The notes below the pieces were generated by a model that saw only the letters and a list, made by a program, of their open reading frames with translations, made no database searches and was not told where the DNA came from. Made by a program: the position numbers and the translations under genes. Of a stretch of DNA of 64,000 nucleotides, positions 9,501 through 18,203 are shown piece by piece. Positions within the stretch are counted from its first letter, which is position 1, and the number at the start of each line of letters is the position of its first letter. This stretch comes from Sphingobacterium chuzhouense (GTDB lineage Bacteria; Bacteroidota; Bacteroidia; Sphingobacteriales; Sphingobacteriaceae): assembly GCF_014692525.1 (NCBI RefSeq), contig NZ_JACNYL010000001.1, positions 558,001 through 622,000 on the forward strand, in the 5' to 3' direction.

Positions 9501-9967
9501 CCAATAAACGGAGCATCAATAACATCCTCATGTTGGAGAAAGCTGCCCAATATGGTATTCTCGCACACGAGATCATGTCGGAGATTAACAGCGAGCAGGA
9601 AGTAGATAAACTCGTCAACGATTACATCGAAAATGGAATATTGACGGAAGAAGATCGCCCGTTTATCCTACAAGAGATCCACCAGATATGGCATCACCCG
9701 ATGATCCATCAATGGTTAACAGGTAACTATAAAGTATGGAACGAAGCGAGCATCATCCTGAAAAATGGCGAAACGATTCGACCGGACAAGGTGTTTACAA
9801 GCGATAAAGAGACCATCGTACTCGATTTCAAATTCACAAAAGGCGATTACGCCGACCACCAATGGCAAGTGGATAATTACAAAAAAGCATTGCATCATCT
9901 CGGATACACCAATGTCAAGGGGTATCTTTATTATGCTAAGATTAACGAATTAGTTGAAGTGAAATGA
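6569..9967 (+). CDS. addA: AddA/RecB-like UvrD-family helicase-nuclease
   Basis: The 1132-residue protein is a superfamily-1 DNA helicase fused to a RecB-type nuclease. Helicase motifs visible are the Walker A ASAGSGKT (residues 12-19), LAVTFTNKATAEMKERI, TIDGFSQKVIRSF, the Walker B DEFQDTS (399-405), GDVKQSIYRWRNGD (about 434), TTIHKSKGLAYDVVMLPF (about 785) and FYVATTRA (about 862). At the C-terminus GILAHEIMSEI (about 996) and IVLDFKFTKG with QVDNYKKAL (about 1083-1106) form the PD-(D/E)XK nuclease core. With its partner gene it should process double-strand DNA ends for RecA-dependent repair. The next gene starts inside its stop codon (ATGA overlap), so the two are translationally coupled. 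Symbol by family analogy; RecB would be an equally fair name. Confidence 0.9.
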   Translation: MNTVAPLKILKASAGSGKTFSLTLHYLTLLLSNENSYRETLAVTFTNKATAEMKERILHVLQGLATADKSQKIEDFRQLLLEQFPEWDTSQLQQKAHRVYRKILHDYSRFTVSTIDGFSQKVIRSFTYELNLDAAYKIEMNTSKVKQDLSIMLNQLLDERPDLLEWIIEYAEQKIARNENWNYRQQLLSLANLIFTENFQEFNAYLASAKAGDVFTLLNKDVQEKTKFFLDTLSQTIQTFTATFRSFDIAADELKGKSRNKLIAANKVNDNIYKKSPSDLQKDFDRFLALLDDDDPYTTTDKSVRYDIQQALQPILQQFADLYRLFPTFIAYQSVQNNLYYLRLLKEMSDLLSQWRKENGAQLISDAQILLNRLGLDEHNDPTFIWEKIGNRYNYFLFDEFQDTSRIQWKNYSPLLINALGNAKQKINEHLLVGDVKQSIYRWRNGDWRILLQQVEDQIAQAFHLSEQQRSAFIESSSLETNFRSYPHIIALNNYLFGAIPQKLQDVLNEKVMECLDEEGQHWWTSSGNAEMLIKAYKNSTQQVPSHRHDDPNKVGSIEIQYLPVANGMRRRNQVMEDALQLLCDKIHSWISSGRYKAKQIGILVRSNAQARQVIETLMLYKNSTELEFDVISGDALYLSSNDAVLLLIETLKALVYTTDKHVIHRAKMAYLYQLVNGRQKFDDAYWLAFKNNNLHDIEAILPTHLPEQWSRLQQSPLIHLVEQLIEIYGLHEADSIHIPYLLAFKDIVSNFSATGERGITQFLQYWEEDASNASLPANGKIDAIEVTTIHKSKGLAYDVVMLPFCSWDLDGMTNGDFWIDTAGSPFEALGKIPIKYSSTIGKSIFYKQYFEEMLFNYMDALNTFYVATTRAVQHLYVLAPSFKENVDKKTGEVLGFDIKNEYISDVLYQVLSDEHAPFPFHENHVLADHPVPKTPDEALSNQKEREHTSTETKIEYRNVSLSTYPVSSELQNAFDKSNKRSINNILMLEKAAQYGILAHEIMSEINSEQEVDKLVNDYIENGILTEEDRPFILQEIHQIWHHPMIHQWLTGNYKVWNEASIILKNGETIRPDKVFTSDKETIVLDFKFTKGDYADHQWQVDNYKKALHHLGYTNVKGYLYYAKINELVEVK

Positions 9968-12837
9968 ACAAACCTTTCTTACATATTGTAGCAGAAGATA
10001 TTTACAATCGCTTTGGAAACGACCTGACGGACATTGCCATTATATTCAATAATAAACGCCCTATTACTTATTTGAAAAAACACCTGGCGGATGTATATGG
10101 CAAAGCAATATGGTCTCCACAGTTTTTTACGATACAAGAATTTTTCAAACAAGCTTCTGATGCTGCGGAGGCTTCACAGCTCAGCCAATTCTTTTATCTT
10201 TTCCAACTGCATAATGAACAGTTGGTTGCCGAAGGTGCTGAACCGGAAACATTGGAAGAATTTTATCCGATAGCGGAAATTATCTTGAGCGATTTCGGGC
10301 AATTGGACTATGAGCTCGTGGATATTGATCACATCTACATGGAGTTGTACGATACTACAAAGATTGATATCACCTTTCAACATTTTACGGCCGAACAGCA
10401 GCACTTCATCCGTCAGTTTTGGCAATCGTTCAGTATTGCTGGTCATAGCGGGCTACAACAACGTTTCCTGAAACTATGGAAACGGCTGCCTAAACTCTAT
10501 AAAGCTTTCAAACAAAAGTTAACACAAGAAAAGCAATTAAATTATCCTACGTTATATCGTAATCTGGTGGAGGGGCATGTTGCCCATCCGGATTTTATAC
10601 AGCGTTATAAAAAAGTATTATTCGTCGGTTTTAATGCCCTCAGCAAAGCAGAAGTACATTTATTCCAAAAATGGCAGGAAGAGGGGCGTGCGCTGTTCTA
10701 TTTTGATGCGGATGCCTATTACATGGACGATGTACAACAAGAGGCCGGCTTGTTTATCCGGCGTAATATCAAAAGCTACGGACTGGTAAATGCACTAGGC
10801 GAAAGCCCGAACATATTGGGCAATAGGAACACAACCGTGCAGTTGTATGCCTGTACAGGAAAAAATAGTCAAACAAAGATTTTACATGATGTCCTGGAAG
10901 CTTCTGGATTGCCGGATCAGAGCGCAGCTATTTTACTTGCAGATGAAAGCCTGCTCGTACCGCTGTTACAAAGTCTGCCGGACGTCAAACCTAATATCAC
11001 GACTGGCTATCCCCTTACACAATCGCCGATATACGGGCTTTTAAATCTATGGATGGATGTACAAGGAGAAATTTCACATCACCACAGACTCAAAATCCCC
11101 TTTCAATATATAGAAACCTTCGTCAACCATCCCTTGACGAGCGTTTCGATGACCGAAAGAGAACGTTTGCTAAAGGACATAACAGACAAACAACTTTTCG
11201 AGGTGGATATTGATATGATAACCATCGCAAGTAGTGTATTCCCTCGATTCTTCAAACCATTAACGAATCCATCCGCGCTTATACCAACACTGGTGCACTT
11301 ATTAGACAGTCTGCTGGCTTCTATAGCGGCACACGACCGCATCAGCCAAATTGATAGCAATCTCCTTATCGAAACAAAGAAAGTCTTGAATCAGTTAAAA
11401 CAGGGGATAGACAATATCGCACCTACCTCTATCGCTTTTCAGATTGGGTTAATTCGAAAAGCGATAGCACCTATTAATTCAGCTATAGAAGGAGATCCCT
11501 TAAATGGTTTGCAAATCATGGGGTTATTAGAAAGTCGCTGTCTGAATTTCGACCAGGTGTATATACTCGGCGCAAACGAAGGTGTCTTGCCAAAAACTTC
11601 AAGTTCCCCTACTTTTCTACCGAACAGCTTACGCCGAGCGTATGACCTTCCGGTATTGGAAAACCAAGATGCGCTTTCCGCTTATTTATTTTATCGTCAT
11701 TTTCAATACAGCAACAGGCTCCATGTGTTTTATAATAGCTTAGTTGATGAGAGCAGTACGGGAGAAGAAAGTCGTTTCATTAAACAATTGCAATTCGAAA
11801 GCAATTTCCACTTTGTTGTTCACACGCAGCAGCAGACCATACGTTTCCCCGAAAACAGTAAAGAATTAGTCATACCGAAAGAAGGGGCTATATGGCATCA
11901 ATTGTGGAATACGTTTATCGTAGAGAAGAAAAAACTGGCCGCTACGGCATTGACTACCTATCTGCAATCTCCCCTACAGTTCTTTTTGAAGTATGTCGCC
12001 GAAATCAAAGAGCCGCCCACTATTTCTCACGAATTCGAAATGAATAGGTTAGGTACTGTTATCCATAATGTGATGGAAACGATCTTGAAACCTTATAAGG
12101 GATTAGCAGATTTCACGCCCACAAAAGTGTTGAAAACGAAGCTACCCGAAATCGATGAACTGGTCGTTCGGGAGATCGGTTTGCAATATCATACCGAAAT
12201 AACATCCGTGGATGTACTAAATAGCATGCAGCGTATTATGCACAAGATCGCCTCGGCATATATCAACGTGTATTTACAATATGATATGGAACATTATAAG
12301 GCATTTCGTATCATCGAATTGGAGAATACGGAAGACTATACGTTCGACTTCCCGATTCTAATAAACGGAAAGGAGGAAACCATCCGCCTGTTCGGTATCA
12401 TTGACCGGGTGGATGAGGTGCTCACGCATGATAACCAGGTGAGGACACGTATCGTGGATTACAAAACGGGAAGTGATAGTGTCGAATTTAAAAACCTAGA
12501 AAAGGTGTTTTCACCTAATACAGAAAACAAAGCGTTGGTACAGACCTTGTTTTATGCTTATGTATTTGAACAGGTAACAGGTCGCAAGCAGTTGGAACCT
12601 CATCTATATGTTGCCCGACGCATGCGCGAAGAGGGTACGTTATTCCGTGGCAAAGAAATTTTGGAAGCGGAAACACTAACCTTTGTTAAGGAAGAATTTA
12701 TAACGTTTTTGCGCAACACCTTAGAAGAGATTTTTAATTCGGATATCCCGTTCAGACATTCCCCCGAGAGTATGGTTTATCCGTCAGATCCATATACCTT
12801 GTTTTATCGGAATGCCGTGGAAGATGTCGAAGAGTGA
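9964..12837 (+). CDS. addB: AddB-like PD-(D/E)XK nuclease/helicase subunit
   Basis: This 957-residue partner of the upstream helicase overlaps it by four bases (ATGA). It has the AddB/RecC-like plan: a helicase-like fold without an intact Walker A motif, containing GLQIMGLLESRCLNFDQVYI and LGANEGVLPKTS in the middle, then a C-terminal nuclease domain. That domain shows LTTYLQSPLQFFLKYVAEIK, GTVIHNVMETIL (about 696), FGIIDRVDEV, RIVDYKTGSD (about 829) and QTLFYAYVFEQ, the usual D...DYK...Q series. I saw no four-cysteine iron-sulphur cluster as in Bacillus AddB. The stop codon at 12835-12837 touches the stop codon of the convergent GT51 gene with no spacer. Function: end resection and recombination together with AddA. 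Confidence 0.85.
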   Translation: MNKPFLHIVAEDIYNRFGNDLTDIAIIFNNKRPITYLKKHLADVYGKAIWSPQFFTIQEFFKQASDAAEASQLSQFFYLFQLHNEQLVAEGAEPETLEEFYPIAEIILSDFGQLDYELVDIDHIYMELYDTTKIDITFQHFTAEQQHFIRQFWQSFSIAGHSGLQQRFLKLWKRLPKLYKAFKQKLTQEKQLNYPTLYRNLVEGHVAHPDFIQRYKKVLFVGFNALSKAEVHLFQKWQEEGRALFYFDADAYYMDDVQQEAGLFIRRNIKSYGLVNALGESPNILGNRNTTVQLYACTGKNSQTKILHDVLEASGLPDQSAAILLADESLLVPLLQSLPDVKPNITTGYPLTQSPIYGLLNLWMDVQGEISHHHRLKIPFQYIETFVNHPLTSVSMTERERLLKDITDKQLFEVDIDMITIASSVFPRFFKPLTNPSALIPTLVHLLDSLLASIAAHDRISQIDSNLLIETKKVLNQLKQGIDNIAPTSIAFQIGLIRKAIAPINSAIEGDPLNGLQIMGLLESRCLNFDQVYILGANEGVLPKTSSSPTFLPNSLRRAYDLPVLENQDALSAYLFYRHFQYSNRLHVFYNSLVDESSTGEESRFIKQLQFESNFHFVVHTQQQTIRFPENSKELVIPKEGAIWHQLWNTFIVEKKKLAATALTTYLQSPLQFFLKYVAEIKEPPTISHEFEMNRLGTVIHNVMETILKPYKGLADFTPTKVLKTKLPEIDELVVREIGLQYHTEITSVDVLNSMQRIMHKIASAYINVYLQYDMEHYKAFRIIELENTEDYTFDFPILINGKEETIRLFGIIDRVDEVLTHDNQVRTRIVDYKTGSDSVEFKNLEKVFSPNTENKALVQTLFYAYVFEQVTGRKQLEPHLYVARRMREEGTLFRGKEILEAETLTFVKEEFITFLRNTLEEIFNSDIPFRHSPESMVYPSDPYTLFYRNAVEDVEE

Positions 12838-14922
12838 TTATTCTTCACGCTCTCCTTCTTCTTCCTTGCCAAATAGTTTTTCCAACAAGCTTCTGCGCCT
12901 TGCTTCATCTCTTTCCATCTCTTGCATGATGGCTTCCTGTTCCGGATCAATCTCCCGGAACGCGGTATCTACCAATCCTTTTGGTCTTGGCGGTCGCAAC
13001 CCAGGTTCCAAAACAACGCCGTAAAAGCCATAGGCTTCCGGCACCTGTTCGTCCTGCAATTGGCCAAGTTTATTCATGATATAACCGTAGGTGTTGAAAT
13101 GCCGTTGTACCCATGGTTTCAAATGCCCGGTGTAATCAAAAGAAGAAAGACCTGTCTTCGGTCGTGGAATAATACTGGAAAGGTATAAGCTCTCTCCGAT
13201 ATTTAATTGGGCAGGTGTTTTTCCAAAATAGTAGGAAGATGCTTCTTGGATGCCGTATACATTTTTTCCCCATTCTATCACGTTGAGATATACCTCAAAC
13301 ATGCGATCTTTGCTCACTTGTCCCGACGCTTCCAACAACCAAACCAATAAGATTTCCTCAAATTTCCGCATCATGGTTTTATTCCTATTCAAGAAGACAT
13401 TTTTCACCAACTGCATGGAAATCGTGCTCGCTCCCCGCTTAAATGCACGTTCCTTGATATTCGTCGCTATCGACAATTTAAAGGCTTCCTCCTCAAATCC
13501 ATTATGTTGATAGAAATAAGGATCTTCGGTATTCAGCACTGTTTTCTTTAGTATAGATGCCACTTGATTTAACGGTGTGAATTTTGGATTTTGCGTACCG
13601 ACCACAATCTCCCGCATGAGTACTGTATCTTCATAGGCTTTATAGGTAAACGCATTATTCAATGCGCGCACATCTGCTTTTCCCCACTTCACTATTTTCA
13701 GTTCCCTGTCGTCCATTTTAGAATTAAACACCACACTGTCCGGCTCAGCGAAATTCACGGAGAAATCAAGGTCATACGCTATTTTCCCTTCCACCTGAAT
13801 GCCGTCCAACGTTTCAAACAAGCCCTGCGGAATAGCATCAAATAATTTTTGTGCTTCGAACTTACCTGTATGAACGGACAAACTAACCACTTTATCGGGT
13901 TTGGGAATAAACTTGACATAAGGTTGAAATTCAAATTCCTTCACCCGGATTTTACTCTTCGGATCAATTTCTATAGCAGCTTTGCCAATATTGAGTTGGC
14001 CTTCGCCAATAGCTTCGGGAAGAACAACCTCATCTTCCGAAAGCCGGTGGTGATGCACATGCAGGTTATCAAAAGACCATTTGCCGGCAAGTGTTAGAGA
14101 ATCTTTCGTGACACGTTTCACTTGCGCAAGGTCAAACATGACTTTATCAAAACTTACCCGCAAGCCAAATTTCCGACGTAGGAAAGGAAGTTCCACATTT
14201 TCTTCCTCGGACGATACTTCCACACGCAATTGCTGTTTATCGGGATTTACACGTCCGCTCAGATTCCATTGCGCATCATGGTCATTCAGAAAAAGGCTTG
14301 TCTCGAAATCGCCCCCATCCATCACCGCTTCCGGCAATCGAATCCGTTGGTGGACACTATCGTCTTGATAAGAAAGCTGAAAGTTTTCCAATTCCATATT
14401 TCGAGGAATCTTAAAAAACACCTGCTTTATCACCCCGTCAATCAACGAAGCATAATTACTTTCGGTATCTTCCGCTACCTTAACCGTCGTATCTTTTGCT
14501 TGCTTTTGAAATAGAAAATCATAATTACTGATCGAGTCACGCTTTAGCAGGGTTACATCTGCATTTTGTAAAACCAGATTACCAATTTTCACGTCTCCGA
14601 ACAGCAACGGAAATAAACGAACCGAAACAGCCATCCGTTCAATCTTTGCGAGCGTGTCCCGTTGTTGCGGTATAACTTCAATATTCCGGAAAGTTACGGT
14701 AGTCAAACCCGTAAACGAATATTCCTGCACATTAAAATCAGTATGATACCGCTCAAGCAAGATGTTTTCTACTTTCGTCATTGCCTTATCCAACATTCGC
14801 GTGCGGACGGACAAGGCTATGATAAGTCCTATTACTAACAGCAAAAGAAAAACACCTCCGACTATGAAGGTAATTTTCTTTTGCTTTGCTGTTAAAGAAG
14901 GCAACTTTTCAAATATGCTCAT
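12838..14922 (-). CDS. GT51 peptidoglycan transglycosylase with AsmA-like N-terminal region
   Basis: The 694-residue inner-membrane protein has one N-terminal membrane segment (residues about 17-41). A long beta-rich region follows (about 45-440) with AsmA/DUF-like features such as VRLFPLLFGDVKIGNLVLQNAD. The GT51 domain comes last. Its motifs are EDPYFYQHNGF (about 464, catalytic Glu), GASTISMQLVKN (about 495-506), KFEEILLVWLLE, YLNVIEWGKNVYGIQEAS (about 544) and YYFGK. GT51 enzymes polymerise lipid II into glycan strands. There is no penicillin-binding transpeptidase domain, so it is monofunctional. The acidic, Arg-rich tail ends EEEGEREE. It is divergent from the LacI-type gene (72 bp) and convergent with addB. 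The unusual part is the large AsmA-like region in front of the enzyme domain. Confidence 0.85.
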   Translation of the reverse strand: MSIFEKLPSLTAKQKKITFIVGGVFLLLLVIGLIIALSVRTRMLDKAMTKVENILLERYHTDFNVQEYSFTGLTTVTFRNIEVIPQQRDTLAKIERMAVSVRLFPLLFGDVKIGNLVLQNADVTLLKRDSISNYDFLFQKQAKDTTVKVAEDTESNYASLIDGVIKQVFFKIPRNMELENFQLSYQDDSVHQRIRLPEAVMDGGDFETSLFLNDHDAQWNLSGRVNPDKQQLRVEVSSEEENVELPFLRRKFGLRVSFDKVMFDLAQVKRVTKDSLTLAGKWSFDNLHVHHHRLSEDEVVLPEAIGEGQLNIGKAAIEIDPKSKIRVKEFEFQPYVKFIPKPDKVVSLSVHTGKFEAQKLFDAIPQGLFETLDGIQVEGKIAYDLDFSVNFAEPDSVVFNSKMDDRELKIVKWGKADVRALNNAFTYKAYEDTVLMREIVVGTQNPKFTPLNQVASILKKTVLNTEDPYFYQHNGFEEEAFKLSIATNIKERAFKRGASTISMQLVKNVFLNRNKTMMRKFEEILLVWLLEASGQVSKDRMFEVYLNVIEWGKNVYGIQEASSYYFGKTPAQLNIGESLYLSSIIPRPKTGLSSFDYTGHLKPWVQRHFNTYGYIMNKLGQLQDEQVPEAYGFYGVVLEPGLRPPRPKGLVDTAFREIDPEQEAIMQEMERDEARRRSLLEKLFGKEEEGEREE

Positions 14923-14994
14923 ACCAATCTATTTCCGTTTTAAAAATAGAATATTTTTTCTGAAAGCGTATGTTGTTTTTGATTAACTTAGAGC

Positions 14995-16017
14995 ATGAAG
15001 CAACAATACGGAATTAAAGATATTGCGAAAATGCTGAATATTTCCGTTTCAACGGTATCCAGAGCCTTACGGGATGCCTACGACGTCAATCCAGAAACCA
15101 GAAAGAAAGTTTTAGAATTAACGGAAAAATTAAATTTCAAGCCGAACAAAAATGCAGCTGCCTTGGCCTCTGGCAGCACGAAGAATATCGGAGTCGTTAT
15201 TCCTTTTATTACCAACTATTATTTTTCCACTGTTATCTCCGGAATACAAGAAGAAGCCTACAAACAAGGCTATAACATTATACTTTTTGTTACCAACGAC
15301 GATCTCGACAGAGAAAAAACTTTATTGAGAAATATTGCAACGACGAGCCTGGACGGGCTATTGATTTCTATTTCCTCTAATTCAGACACGCAAGATCACT
15401 TCGAACAATTAATGGAACAGGGCGTTCCGATGGTGTTCTTTGATCGAGTTCCCCATCATATTCACGTTTCAAAGATTATGCAAAGTGACTTTGATGGTGC
15501 TTTTATGGCTACAAACCATCTTATCGAAAACGGATATCAAAAAATTGCGCATATCGCAGGCCCCAAAGAGCTAAATTTCACCCAAGAACGAATGAAAGGA
15601 TATTTGTCAGCATTGGAAAATGCAAACTTACCCAGAAACGATGACCATATTATTTTTTCAGGTTTTTCTCAAGGAGACGGATATACCGATACCTTAACGT
15701 TACTATCTTTAGAAGAAAAACCCGATGCCATTTTTGCCGTCAATGACCGGAAAGCAGTTGGTGCCATTCAAGCATTAAAAGCAAACGATATTCAGGTTGG
15801 AGTAGAATTTGCCGTAATCGGTTTCACCAATGACCCTATTGCTACGGTGATAGAGCCTAACTTAACCACGGTAGAAGAACCTGCGTTTGAAATTGGACAA
15901 CAAAGTTGCAACCTCCTCATCAAACATATTAAAAATAAAAATCATGAGCCGCACGATATATTGTTACCGGGAAAGCTCATTATACGGCAATCTGTTCGAT
16001 TATTTCAAGACACCTAA
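14995..16017 (+). CDS. LacI-family transcriptional regulator
   Basis: The 340-residue protein has a LacI-type HTH at the very N-terminus (YGIKDIAKMLNISVSTVSRAL, residues about 5-25, then the hinge helix region near AAALASGST). A periplasmic-binding-protein-like sensor domain follows (NIGVVIPFITNYYFSTVISG, then PDAIFAVNDRKAVGAIQALK). LacI-family proteins usually repress sugar genes and are released by a sugar or sugar phosphate. The neighbour downstream, in convergent orientation, is the amino-sugar operon ending with the MFS transporter, so control of that operon is a reasonable guess but not shown. No operator was identified with confidence. The base composition looks more AT-rich than the adjacent transporter gene. 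Confidence 0.92.
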   Translation: MKQQYGIKDIAKMLNISVSTVSRALRDAYDVNPETRKKVLELTEKLNFKPNKNAAALASGSTKNIGVVIPFITNYYFSTVISGIQEEAYKQGYNIILFVTNDDLDREKTLLRNIATTSLDGLLISISSNSDTQDHFEQLMEQGVPMVFFDRVPHHIHVSKIMQSDFDGAFMATNHLIENGYQKIAHIAGPKELNFTQERMKGYLSALENANLPRNDDHIIFSGFSQGDGYTDTLTLLSLEEKPDAIFAVNDRKAVGAIQALKANDIQVGVEFAVIGFTNDPIATVIEPNLTTVEEPAFEIGQQSCNLLIKHIKNKNHEPHDILLPGKLIIRQSVRLFQDT

Positions 16018-16059
16018 CCTACTCCGTTTACAATCTTCATCTTAGCTATATTTTTTGTA

Positions 16060-17358
16060 TCATTTAACCGACCAGGATTTGATCCGGTGCCCCCAAAAGG
16101 CATAATACACGATATATAGAAAACACGGCACCAGCACCCAATACGCCTGCTTTACGTCCAGTGTGTCCGCCAATGCACCGTAAATTATAGGCAGTATCGC
16201 ATTCCCACACAGCCCCATGATCATCAGTGCCGAACCTGATTTCGCATATTTTCCTAAACCGGCAATCGCCAGCGGCCATATCCCCGCCCATATCAATGCA
16301 TTGGGCAGGCCGATGAACACCAGAAACCACAGCGACACGTCCAGGTGCATATTGAACCAACCGACCTGTCCCTGGGCAACGCAAATCAGGACGGAAAGGC
16401 AGAGCCCCAACAAAGCACAGATCTGCAGCATCCTTTTTTGGCCAATAAACCGCGGTATCAGCGAGATTCCCAATAGATATCCGATGATCGTTGCCGTCAG
16501 GGTATATGAGGGCAGGGCCTTAGCTTCCACCAAGGACAGTCCCATCGAGCCTGCATAACTGATCACCGTGTCGATGGCAATGACCTGTGTACCCACGTGC
16601 AGGAATATCGCGATGGCCCCCAGTACCAGGTGCGGAAACTGCAGTACACCCTTTTTCTGTTCCTTTCCATCTTCTGCATCCGGATTCGCTATTTCCGGAA
16701 GGGGGGAATAGTTCACCAGTACGCCGATCAGAAATAGTACGATGGCGACGACCGTATAGGGTGTCACCACCCGCAGTATCAGTTCATCCAGCACCGCTGT
16801 CCGCTGTACTACCTCCATCAGTGGAATCTGTTTGAACAGTTCATTGTCCGTTGGCCGCAGGACTGCCCAGGAGAAGGCCAGCGGAGCCAGTATTCCAGCC
16901 CCTTTATTGCATATCCCCATCATGCTTATCCGCTGGGCGGCACGTTCCCGGTCACCGATCAGCGTGATGTAGAGGTTGGCCACTGTCTGCAGGACTGCCA
17001 ACCCTGTTCCCAATGTAAAAAGCCCTGCCAAAAAAATCATGTACGTACGTCCATATGCAGCCGGAACAAACAGCAGTGCACCCAGGGCCATAATCCAAAA
17101 ACCGATGACAATGCCCTTCTTGTACCCCACCCGCTTTAGCAGGTAGGAAGAGGGCATGGACATGACCAGGTAGGATATATAGAACGCAAAGGCCACCAGA
17201 TACGACTGAAAATTCGTCAGTTCGCAGGCTATCTTAAAATAGGGGATCAATATCGCGTTCACCCACGATACAAATCCAAAGACAAAGAACATCATGCCGA
17301 TGATCCCGATGGATATGGCCGTTCCCCGCCTGTCCAGTGCATATGTTGATGTTGCCAT
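16060..17358 (-). CDS. MFS sugar transporter (FucP/NagP-like)
   Basis: About 432 residues with twelve or so hydrophobic segments. The N-terminal part (IGIIGMMFFVFGFVSWVNAI, LIPYFKIACELTNFQ) is typical of the FucP-type sugar:proton symporters, a group that includes the GlcNAc transporter NagP of other bacteria. I place the start at MATSTYALDRRG (ATG complementary to 17356-17358), 16 bp after the nagB stop. An upstream in-frame ATG would overlap nagB and add 19 non-family residues. It is the last gene of the SusC-to-MFS operon and would carry the released sugar across the inner membrane. Given nagB and GH109 beside it, an N-acetylated amino sugar is the likely substrate. Its base composition is distinctly GC-richer than the upstream SusC/D genes. 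Confidence 0.88.
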   Translation of the reverse strand: MATSTYALDRRGTAISIGIIGMMFFVFGFVSWVNAILIPYFKIACELTNFQSYLVAFAFYISYLVMSMPSSYLLKRVGYKKGIVIGFWIMALGALLFVPAAYGRTYMIFLAGLFTLGTGLAVLQTVANLYITLIGDRERAAQRISMMGICNKGAGILAPLAFSWAVLRPTDNELFKQIPLMEVVQRTAVLDELILRVVTPYTVVAIVLFLIGVLVNYSPLPEIANPDAEDGKEQKKGVLQFPHLVLGAIAIFLHVGTQVIAIDTVISYAGSMGLSLVEAKALPSYTLTATIIGYLLGISLIPRFIGQKRMLQICALLGLCLSVLICVAQGQVGWFNMHLDVSLWFLVFIGLPNALIWAGIWPLAIAGLGKYAKSGSALMIMGLCGNAILPIIYGALADTLDVKQAYWVLVPCFLYIVYYAFWGHRIKSWSVK

Positions 17359-17374
17359 GATAAGGTACGTTGCG

Positions 17375-18106
17375 TTACAGTAGTGAAGCTGACCCTTCAT
17401 CCAGAAAGCATACACAGTCCGGATGTTCCTGCAGGATACTGGCCGGATGCAGGTTCGTTACCGGCTGTGTCAGGCAGTCCTTCACGGCCTGTGCCTTTCT
17501 CTGGTCGGGTACCGCACAGATAACCTGCCTAGATTTCATGATCTGCCTGATCGACATCGAGATTGCCTGCAGCGGCACTTCATCCACATGGTTGAACCAA
17601 CCCTCTCCCAATTGCTGCTGCCGGCACTGCAGGTCAAGGTTGACCACCAGGTATGCGTCCTCTACATCAAAATCTGCCGGCGGATCGTTAAATGCCAGAT
17701 GGCCATTCTCCCCTATCCCCACGAAGGCCACGTCTATGGGGTACTGCCTGATCTGCTTTTCCAAACGCTTACGTTCCTCTTCTGGATCGCTTTCGCCGTT
17801 GATGAGTACCGCTTCTTTCAGTCCATCCACCTTGTCGATGAACCGTTCCGTCAGGTACTTCCTAAAACTGGCCTTGTGGGTGATCGGCATACCTATATAT
17901 TCATCCAGATGGAACATCCTCACTTTAGACCAGTCGATGCTCTTGTCCTGTACCAAGGTATCGATGGTCTCGAACTGGCTCTGTCCCGTTGCTAGGATGA
18001 TATTAGCTTCACCCTTTTCCGCAATCGCTTCCTTGATCCATTCCGCACCTAACTTTCCCGCTGCCTGTCCTAATTCCTCTGCGGTTGCATACTTTTCAAT
18101 TTTCAT
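17375..18106 (-). CDS. nagB: Glucosamine-6-phosphate deaminase
   Basis: The 243-residue cytoplasmic enzyme belongs to the NagB family, which converts glucosamine-6-phosphate to fructose-6-phosphate and ammonia. Clear signatures are ILATGQSQ (about 37-44), MFHLDEYIGM (64-73, with the catalytic Asp) and GIGENGHLAFNDPP (130-143, with the catalytic His). It is shorter than E. coli NagB (266), chiefly at the C-terminus, so the allosteric site of the E. coli enzyme may be absent. A galactosamine-6-phosphate deaminase of the same fold is an alternative given the GH109 gene upstream. The next gene (MFS) follows 16 bp later. No nagA deacetylase is present in the window, so deacetylation must be encoded elsewhere. 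Confidence 0.93.
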   Translation of the reverse strand: MKIEKYATAEELGQAAGKLGAEWIKEAIAEKGEANIILATGQSQFETIDTLVQDKSIDWSKVRMFHLDEYIGMPITHKASFRKYLTERFIDKVDGLKEAVLINGESDPEEERKRLEKQIRQYPIDVAFVGIGENGHLAFNDPPADFDVEDAYLVVNLDLQCRQQQLGEGWFNHVDEVPLQAISMSIRQIMKSRQVICAVPDQRKAQAVKDCLTQPVTNLHPASILQEHPDCVCFLDEGSASLL

Positions 18107-18125
18107 CTGTATAAATTATTTATAT

Positions 18126-18169
18126 GTGTTAAATTTTCAATTGTATAAATGAACTCGTTGAGCCCGGTT
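18126..18169. repeat. Spacer repeat copy A (upstream of nagB)
   Basis: The 44-bp stretch beginning gtgttaaattttcaattg and ending cgttgagcccggtt closely resembles the 45-bp stretch at 19648-19692 (gcgttaaagttttctattg ... cgttgcactcggtt). Both lie just upstream of a gene start on the minus strand: nagB here, GH109 there. It may be a duplicated intergenic segment carrying a translation-start context or an RNA processing signal. Confidence 0.5.
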
Positions 18170-18203
18170 TTCCTACCAATGGCAATGAACTTGGATCATT
18201 GCA

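Noticed and set aside
17370..18152. Long plus-strand ORF opposite nagB
   Set aside because: nagB on the other strand has intact catalytic motifs; the plus frame has no recognisable protein features.
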